Source: Strongylocentrotus purpuratus (lineage: Eukaryota > Echinodermata > Echinoidea > Camarodonta > Strongylocentrotidae). From it: a DNA stretch of 64,000 nt. Under the pieces are notes generated by a model that did not search any database, was not told the DNA's origin, and saw only the letters and a list, made by a program, of their open reading frames with translations. Below, piece by piece: positions 58,701-64,000 of the stretch (position 1 is the first letter of the stretch; the number at the start of each line of letters is the position of its first letter). Made by a program: the position numbers and the translations under genes. The stretch lies in the NCBI RefSeq assembly GCF_000002235.5, contig NW_022145612.1, forward strand, positions 19,110,360 through 19,174,359, written 5' to 3'.

Positions 58701-61279
58701 TTCCAATTTGTGAGAGGTAAATCCTTTGGAGCTTACAACATTGAGGGTGATATGATACATTCATGATTTGCTGAGTGAATTTCATGGTTTATTAAACCAA
58801 ACTTTTATGCACGGAACAGGAATTTAATTTTTTATTCAAAGTCACAAATGTAAGAGAATAACAGTTTGTAACATGGAAATTACAACATGTACCATCACCC
58901 CATCCTGACTCCCATAAACACACCTGAGTCTACCAGTGAAGTTACAGTGCTACAATAAAAAAATGCAATTCCTGTTAAGTCATGCATAAAATGTTAATCC
59001 CATAAACCAAACATTTCACTCAGCAAACCCAAACTTATCACAATTGATCATAAATTGGTCATATCATCCTCAATTCCGTAAGCTCCAAAGGATTTACCTC
59101 TCACAAATTGGAAGGCTAATTCCTGCGCAACCAAATTTTCATACCCTTTACAAAAGTGAGCAGTGCTCACCCGAGCATGAATTATTTTCGCAACTTTTTG
59201 GTGTCATATGAAAGCTGAGTATATGAGCTTTCCATACATATATAACTTTCCCCCCTAGAATCATATATTTGTTATTCGGCAGCCATTTCAAAAGTGTATA
59301 GTTTTTTTCGGGACACACTGTAGAGTTGTTAATTTCCGAGAGTTCCGTTTAACAAAATAGGGGGCAGTCGAGGGGACTAAACTCCCCCCCCCCCCCCCCC
59401 GTATCACCGTTTTGGATAGGCCTACACAGGTTACTGTCAAATCCTCAACAAAGGGGCAAGGAAAATGAAGGAACCTACGATTTTGGCAAAGATCTCCAAT
59501 GTAACCGGTAGGACAGATGCATCGGAAGGATTCCAAATCATCATAGCAAGTTCCTCCGTTATTACATGGTGAATTCAAACATTCATTGTTCACTGGAAAA
59601 GAATGAAATACAAATTTGTTAAAGAATGTTCGAGGAAGATTGTGTGTGGTATTAGGAAGGTAAAGAAAGATTGCTGAAGGAAAGAATTTTCTGCAGTATA
59701 GGTGACAGACTGCAAACGTAGAGACCGATGTCACATGAGACTTAATTTGTTATTGATGCCTTCTTTCTATTATTATTAGGGACTTTTAGATTTGCACGAC
59801 GAGAACGTGGGTTGCGACGTGTGACATCCTTTTAAGGCAATGTGACGTCATTTTAAGGGACTGTCAGGGACGTCACATTAATTGCCCTAAAAGGATGTCA
59901 CACGAGCAGTCCATGTTCTCGTCGTGCAAATCAAAAAGTCCCTAGTAATAAGGATAAGAGAAAAGGGAAAATGGTACGTTAAATCGTTCTTCATCTAATT
60001 ATACTGTGATTGTACCAGTCTTTTAGTAAACGGTCGGGTTTATTTCCTTACTCTGGAAATTTGAATCATACATATAGAAATAGTTTAAGTACCTTAATTA
60101 CTATAATAAATAGTATAGGTCCTTTGGAGGGGTGGGGGTGGGACTTGAATTCACCTTTGAGTAGTTGCTCGTAATAAGCGATCGTTATTTGTTTACGGGA
60201 GAGGCCGGGGTTTTCCCTTTTATTCCATTTTCACCAGCACAGAATAATGATTGTTTTGCTGCCAAGATAGTCAGAATAGCGGCCAAAGTTTAGTACGATC
60301 AAGTTGACGCATAGTCATCATTTTTATTAAGATTTGACCGACGATTAATTTTAAATATATTTTTTATTTTATGGGGGTTGGGGTAGTTGCTCGTAATAAG
60401 CGATCGTTATTTGTTTTCGGGAGAGGCCGGGGTTTTCCCTTTCATTCCATATTTACCAGCACAGAACAATAATTGTTTTGTTGCCAAGATAGTTTTATGG
60501 GGGTTGGGGTAGTTTTAATAAATACAATAATATGAATAACGATGATAATATTCATAATAATAGTAATGATAATAATAATATTGAGAACAAGTGTTTCTAT
60601 AAAGGGCATTAAGAGATATAATACAGGAAAATCCCGATATGGCCTTTTAAACTTGTTCACGCTTCCGCTATCACATTCCGACTAATTTTCGAAGTGTTAA
60701 TCTTTTTCTTTCAAAATTTAAATAATACAGTTAAATTGCCAAGACCGTTTACATTGATTAAATTTAGGACTACTTTTAAACAAAACAATTAAGTTATCAA
60801 AAGAATACATCTTACGTGTTATTAGTGTCACGTTGAAGTGAATCCCTCGTTTGCAGCATACAATGTCTGATCGTAGCAGTAGTGTAAGCCTCTGTGTCTC
60901 CGTGCGGATATCATCCGGCAGGGTCGATCCCGTGAACTCCCATGGGGGAGGGGCAGTCTCTGCAATGTGACCGAACAGTGTAGCTGCACCGATATCAAAG
61001 TCAATGAACTCAACCTTGATGGCCGTATCCGTGATGGGTTTGTCGAACAACCACCTGATGTTGATATCGCCTTCGGGAAGAGTTGGGTAACCAAGGGTGG
61101 TGAACTCCTGTAAGTAGGAGTTGTCGTCGAGCTCGATGGCGACGCCAAAGGATGACATGGGCTCTGGCCCTCTATTCGCTGTGTCTATGGAGAAGAAAGA
61201 TTGAGAAATTGTATGGCTTGATTAGGTTCCACGCTCTTTCTCTCTTTCTCTCTCTCTCCCCTCTAATTCTCTCTTTCTC

Positions 61280-61311
<32 letters not shown>

Positions 61312-63648
61312 TTTTTAAATATTTGTATAAGCAATTTTGTTTATTTCTCCAAATGTGTAATACAAACCATAACATACTATTGAATAAAATAAATGTGTTC
61401 AATATTGATTGCTTTTACATAAACATACTTAAACAAAAACTAATTTGCAGTATATATATAACTTAGCAACAAAGTAAACGTATAAGTACCTAAACATAAT
61501 ATACAGTGCGTCCCAGAAAAAAACGAAACCGAGAACTATCGATGTTTTATCATAACTTAATCACAATTATAATTAAGAAATGACACATGTTTGTAAAGCT
61601 TAGATCCTCCTCTTTCATTTGACGCAACTCATATGAATCATATTTCACGCATGAGTGATTAAAAGCAATTTGAAGAGAGGAAACCAAAAAGTCATTCGGC
61701 GGGCGGTATCTGAATTTCAAGGAGGAAAAATACATTTCTAGAAAGTTCAATTTCTGCCCTTTTATATGACACCTCAATCAGGAAAAATGAGCGAGGAATA
61801 AAAAAGTTCTGTTTGTTTAAAAAAAATGCTTGCATTTCCATAATTTGATCCAACGAGTTCGTTTTCACTGGCTGCCTGCAGTAGCAACAAACAGAGTTGA
61901 CAAAAGACTTAACTCCGTTTCGTTGAAGATCAGCCATGCATCAGGTCTTTAGTCTCTTTTGTGCATGGCTGATCGTCAACGAAACGGAGTTAAGTCTTTT
62001 CTCAACTTTGCTCGTTGCAACGGCAAGAAGCCAGTAAAAAACGAACCCGTTTGATCAAATTATGGAAATGCGAGCATTACTTTAAACAAACAGAACTTTT
62101 TTTATTCCTCGCTCATTTTTCCTGATTGAGGTGCCATATGAAAGGAGAAAAATTGAACTTTCTAGAAATGTAATTTTCCCTTTAAAATTCAGATATCGCC
62201 CGCCAAATGACTTTTTGGTTTCCTCTCTTAAAATTGCTTTTAATCACTCATGCGTGACATATGCATCATAAAAGTTGCATCAAATGAACGAGGAGGATCT
62301 ACGCTTTCCAAATATATGTCATTTATTAATTATAATTGTGATTAAGTTATGATAAAACATCGATGATTCTCGGTTTCGTTTTTTCTGGGACGCACTACAA
62401 TTGTAAATGTTATTCACTTATATAAAAAAAAAATTAAACAAATCTGGAGGTAATTTAACTGGAACAATGCCTGATCCTCACTGCCCCCTCCTTGCCCCAT
62501 CCCTCACACAAACACCCCCACCCAACCACACAAATACCCACCCACCCCCCCCCCCCCCCACACACACACTACTCACTCAGTGGATGTCTGCTAACATTCT
62601 CAACTCAAGAAAAATATACTAAATAAGTACGCACACACGTACACACACGCACACACACACACGTAAACACGTGCACGCACACACGAACACACACGCACAT
62701 ACGCACGAATGAACACGGACGCATATCGAGAGAAATATTGTAATCTTCTTCTACCCAAAGAAACAATTTCTTCCTTTTTGTTAAATAATATGTATGTCAA
62801 ATGAAATATCTGCCACAAGATTTCATGACGTTCTTTTCTTCATTTGAATTTTGTCATTTAATTTCCTATTCTTTGTCTCTTTCTATCTCTTTCATGCACT
62901 CACATACACACACGATCCCTATCTATTATCTTTTATTTTCAGTAATACCCAGCAGATGCTTATTATCATGGCAGAACAAAGTTTCTCCATTAATTTTAGA
63001 GCAGATGTAATGTCACAATCATATTTGATAAAAACACAAAGGGCAAATGTTAGATTTGATGACTTACGTCATGATGTTTATCCTTCTTTCAAAGGAAAGT
63101 TAAAATATGTATCTTTTCAAATGAGGACGTGTTGGCTATTTTCTACCATGATATACTGTAAATATGATGAATCATGATATTGTACTATTCCACGGGACGA
63201 ATTTCAGATTCTTTAAATGAAGTGGATGATGTAGGGACGTCTTATTTCTTACCACCTGTATATGGTTGCACCATCATTCCGATTCCAGTGCCATTGTACT
63301 TTCCTGTAGTCACATCAACTTCGAGTTCGTGAGTTGGTGATATGGAGACGATTGGTGAATCAGGAGAGATGTCCACTTTAATATCCGTTGCATCTGCAAG
63401 GTTTACAAACTGACCGGACTCTACCGTAAAAACTGAAACCTCGCCTGGAACATCAAAATGATTGTACTCGAGGCTGGTTGGTTGCAACGGGTCCCCGTTT
63501 GTGAAAGACATCCTGCATTGATATCTCACATTTTCCAAGGATTGGTTGAAGTATGGTGTCACAAAGCTTATGGTCTCAACCTCCTGAACAATTACATTGG
63601 GGTTGCATGCTGCTAATGTCAAAAACTGTCCATTCCATGTTGAATGAT
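49616..63648 (-). CDS. Gene 3: single-pass CUB-like/EGF/mucin receptor with Tyr-motif tail; 5' end beyond window
   Basis: Exons: 63648-63253, 61178-60816, 59592-59479, 57228-57175, 56714-56667, 56005-55943, 54911-54858, 54395-54348, 53686-53624, 50900-50429 and 49729-49616 (stop TGA). All extracellular exons are phase 1-1. The visible part encodes about 595 residues: two divergent CUB-like domains, EGF, six Ser/Thr-rich cassettes (about 110 residues, probably O-glycosylated), one membrane helix ([20 protein letters not shown]) and a cytoplasmic tail of about 170 residues rich in Tyr motifs. The layout suggests a cell-surface recognition receptor that signals through SH2 and WW partners. That function is inference. 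The signal peptide exon is off the right edge. Confidence 0.85.
50429..50900 (-). CDS. Gene 3 exon: transmembrane helix and cytoplasmic tail
   Basis: Acceptor CGTCTTGCAG, donor CGC|GTAAGT. Encodes DKSND, the membrane helix ([20 protein letters not shown]), YRSGKQARG as stop-transfer, then the tail. An apparent one-base loss at the G3 run 50635-50637 moves the tail from VYPPP to the frame [15 protein letters not shown]; with it the exon length fits both phases. Tail motifs: QYMSA, YVYPPP, PPEYETI (PPEY 50609-50620), DYLEL (YLEL 50552-50563), VDYEKL (YEKL 50513-50524, ITIM consensus) and PPEYASI (PPEY 50465-50476). Confidence 0.85.
51146..51330 (-). repeat. Retroelement 3' tail with (TTGAT)n
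   Basis: Five TTGAT units (about 51148-51172) and the following AT-rich segment resemble a LINE 3' end such as that at 32838-32990. No coding part remains. Confidence 0.45.
51652..52054. repeat. Poly-G/poly-C fold-back element, copy 2 (inverted)
   Basis: Starts GGCGCGTACACAGGGGGG and ends AATCCTGCGTACGCGCCTG. Inside, a block with CGGCTGAGTCGTTG and poly-C occurs twice (about 51835-51880 and 51935-51980). It is the same family as 35743-36176, in reverse orientation. Confidence 0.75.
52080..52320. repeat. Local direct duplication with poly-C/G
   Basis: TTCAGCAAAAGTCCGGTGTG and the following GTCAATACGGGT...CCTTTTTCTTTTGTTA occur twice (about 52112 and 52195), a tandem duplication with a period of about 83 bp. 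Confidence 0.7.
52645..52790 (-). repeat. L2-type LINE 3' end fragment
   Basis: (AAT)n, then ATATAGCGCAT and TTCTCTATGCGCTTTACAAC repeat the 3' end of the LINE at 45046-46320. No coding part remains. Confidence 0.7.
53624..53686 (-). CDS. Gene 3 mucin cassette a, copy 1
   Basis: A 63-bp exon, phase 1-1, reading [20 protein letters not shown], between ATTTTAG and G|GTAAGG. It joins in frame to the membrane exon. Confidence 0.78.
54348..54395 (-). CDS. Gene 3 mucin cassette b, copy 1
   Basis: A 48-bp exon, phase 1-1, reading [15 protein letters not shown], between TTTTGAGCAG and G|GTACGA. It resembles the Thr/Ser linker of gene 1 (GASTTDETSE). Confidence 0.75.
54858..54911 (-). CDS. Gene 3 mucin cassette c, copy 1
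   Basis: A 54-bp exon, phase 1-1, reading [17 protein letters not shown]. Confidence 0.75.
55943..56005 (-). CDS. Gene 3 mucin cassette a, copy 2
   Basis: A 63-bp exon, phase 1-1, reading [20 protein letters not shown]. Identical to copy 1. Confidence 0.75.
56667..56714 (-). CDS. Gene 3 mucin cassette b, copy 2
   Basis: A 48-bp exon, phase 1-1, reading [15 protein letters not shown]. It differs from copy 1 by one Thr-to-Ile change. Confidence 0.75.
57175..57228 (-). CDS. Gene 3 mucin cassette c, copy 2
   Basis: A 54-bp exon, phase 1-1, reading [17 protein letters not shown]. Acceptor TTAACAG, donor GTAGGA. Identical in coding sequence to copy 1. Confidence 0.75.
57670..58195. repeat. 264-bp direct tandem duplication inside copy 2
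   Basis: ACCCTTTAACGAGTAACATA through GACTTTGGCCAGCGTAC occurs at about 57670-57930 and again at 57935-58190 with few differences. Confidence 0.88.
58495..59320. mobile_element. Tc1/mariner-type fold-back element with 261-bp inverted ends
   Basis: Ends CAGTGTGTCCCGAAAAAAAC and complement, flanked by TA (58493-58494 and 59321-59322). The inverted arms 58495-58755 and 59060-59320 are about 95% alike; the 300-bp centre carries no transposase. TA duplication and CAGTG(T/C)GTCCC ends suggest Tc1/mariner mobilisation (inference). It lies in the intron after the EGF exon of gene 3. Confidence 0.82.
59479..59592 (-). CDS. Gene 3 exon: EGF domain
   Basis: A 114-bp exon, phase 1-1, acceptor TTTTCCAG, donor C|GTAGGT. 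Encodes [19 protein letters not shown] and [16 protein letters not shown], a complete six-Cys EGF domain with GY-x-G. No Ca2+-binding consensus is evident. Confidence 0.92.
59779..59942. mobile_element. MITE, copy 2 of the GGGACTTTTAG family
   Basis: A 164-bp element with the same ends as 30519-30668 (GGGACTTTTAGATTTGCACG), directly flanked by TA on both sides. Its interior has diverged but keeps inverted CATCCTTTTA/AAAAGGATGTCACA blocks. Confidence 0.87.
60155..60500. repeat. Direct repeat of about 115 bp
   Basis: AGTTGCTCGTAATAAGCGAT through TTGCCAAGATAG occurs at about 60162-60272 and 60389-60495; GGGGGTTGGGGTAG occurs at 60372 and again after the second copy. A local duplication in a gene 3 intron. 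Confidence 0.8.
60816..61178 (-). CDS. Gene 3 exon: CUB-like domain B
   Basis: A 363-bp exon, phase 1-1, acceptor GACACAG, donor C|GTAAGA. Encodes [55 protein letters not shown] and [19 protein letters not shown]. The YP-x-x-(Y)P, VxFxxFD, (C)G/GS-x-x-P and LxLxxxSD...GxHF blocks are in CUB order. Two adjacent Cys near the end are unusual. Confidence 0.75.
61235..61310. repeat. CT/CA microsatellite
   Basis: (CT)n followed by (CA)n just upstream (in the gene 3 sense) of CUB-like exon B. Confidence 0.85.
61504..62396. mobile_element. Long fold-back element, CAGTGCGTCCC ends
   Basis: Nearly the whole 893-bp element is one imperfect palindrome with arms of about 430 bp. The ends are CAGTGCGTCCCAGAAAAAAA and GGGACGCACT (last bases altered), with TA before the left end. 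The centre is a smaller hairpin, GATCAGCCATGCA. It shares end structure with the 58495-59320 element, but the arm sequences are different. Confidence 0.82.
62505..62720. repeat. C-rich and CA-rich tract
   Basis: Poly-C with CACA repeats (62510-62575), then imperfect (CACACG)n (62630-62705). Confidence 0.8.
62721..63240. other. Intron of gene 3, no recognised feature
   Basis: Open frames here (for example 62851-63177 plus strand) lack domain signals and oppose the gene. Confidence 0.45.
63253..63648 (-). CDS. Gene 3 exon: CUB-like domain A
   Basis: A 396-bp exon, phase 1-1, acceptor CTCCAACAG, donor G|GTAAGA. Encodes [41 protein letters not shown] and a late [10 protein letters not shown]. 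The order (TP-x-F, Y-x-C, LxYxxFDVP, final L-x-V strand) fits a divergent CUB beta-sandwich with one likely disulfide. N-glycosylation sites are present (NQS, NGT). Confidence 0.7.
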
Positions 63649-64000
63649 CTGTTGGAGAATGAAAGAACATAGCCTTGGTGAATATACAGCTCTGTTGGAG
63701 TACTGTAAGCCTCAATCGGATTAATGTCATCGGATGTAGTATATTATTGTTTGCTGTCAACTAATTTGACATTGTAGGCCTTAAATTTTACAACAATCCC
63801 TTGAATTGTTTAAGACTAAATTATCTTTTCAGCGACTCCATCGAATCTATTATCACTAATTCTATAATTATAGAAATCCTACTTAATATAATTTTCCCGT
63901 TTGGTTTGATTCATGTCCTTAGCACCATGCCAACTTTTTATACCATCTGTTTAGGCTTTTCCTCTACTATACCTCGTGAGATCTAGTCCTAATATGCCAA
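63649..64000. other. Intron of gene 3 at the right edge
   Basis: No further exon with a phase 1 donor is seen before the window ends. Confidence 0.5.

Noticed and set aside
1-64000. LTR retroelement or virus-like element
   Set aside because: No paired long direct repeats with primer-binding sites and no gag, integrase or capsid-like frames were recognised. The one long direct duplication (53.1-58.4 kb) carries host exons.

Overview
The window looks like nuclear DNA of a marine deuterostome, most likely an echinoderm (sea urchin kin). It has small exons (48-472 bp) with good GT-AG borders spread through long AT-rich introns. The proteins carry SRCR, EGF, fibrinogen-related and CUB-like domains, all common in echinoderms. 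There are many CR1/L2/RTE-type LINE remnants, fold-back DNA elements, and long CT/GA and poly-G/poly-C tracts. The species call is inference. I saw no bacterial genes, CRISPR array, rRNA gene, functional tRNA gene or LTR element.

Three host genes were assembled by hand from reading frame, domain similarity and matching intron phases. Gene 1 (minus strand, 7087 to beyond the left edge) encodes a secreted protein: signal peptide, short Cys-rich EGF-like piece, Ser/Thr linker, SRCR domain, complete EGF domain and a fibrinogen-related domain that runs off the window. Gene 2 (plus strand, 16393-43823, 14 coding exons) encodes a complete TRPV-type ion channel of about 828 residues, with ankyrin repeats, six membrane segments, a pore helix and a C-terminal tail, similar to the invertebrate Nanchung/Inactive channels. 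Gene 3 (minus strand, beyond the right edge to 49616) encodes a single-pass receptor: two divergent CUB-like domains, EGF, six Ser/Thr-rich mucin-like cassettes, a membrane helix and a Tyr-rich cytoplasmic tail with two PPEY motifs, a canonical ITIM match and an ITAM-like Tyr pair.

Layout: gene 1 at 0-7.1 kb; repeats, a degenerate LINE, TTAA-flanked elements and a 95-bp minisatellite at 7.1-16.4 kb; the channel gene with a 12.2-kb first intron at 16.4-43.8 kb; a convergent intergenic region with a trinucleotide repeat, a MITE and an L2-type LINE at 43.8-49.6 kb; gene 3 at 49.6-64 kb. Gene 3 contains a 2.3-2.9 kb tandem duplication that doubles three mucin cassette exons.

The most interesting items are the receptor architecture with its immune-receptor-like tail, the recent cassette-exon duplication, the SRCR-EGF-fibrinogen combination, and a set of one-base frame breaks in the channel and receptor genes. 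These breaks sit in or next to short G or C runs, so they look more like assembly consensus errors than real pseudogenisation. The three genes show no direct functional link beyond being neighbours; two encode extracellular recognition-type proteins.
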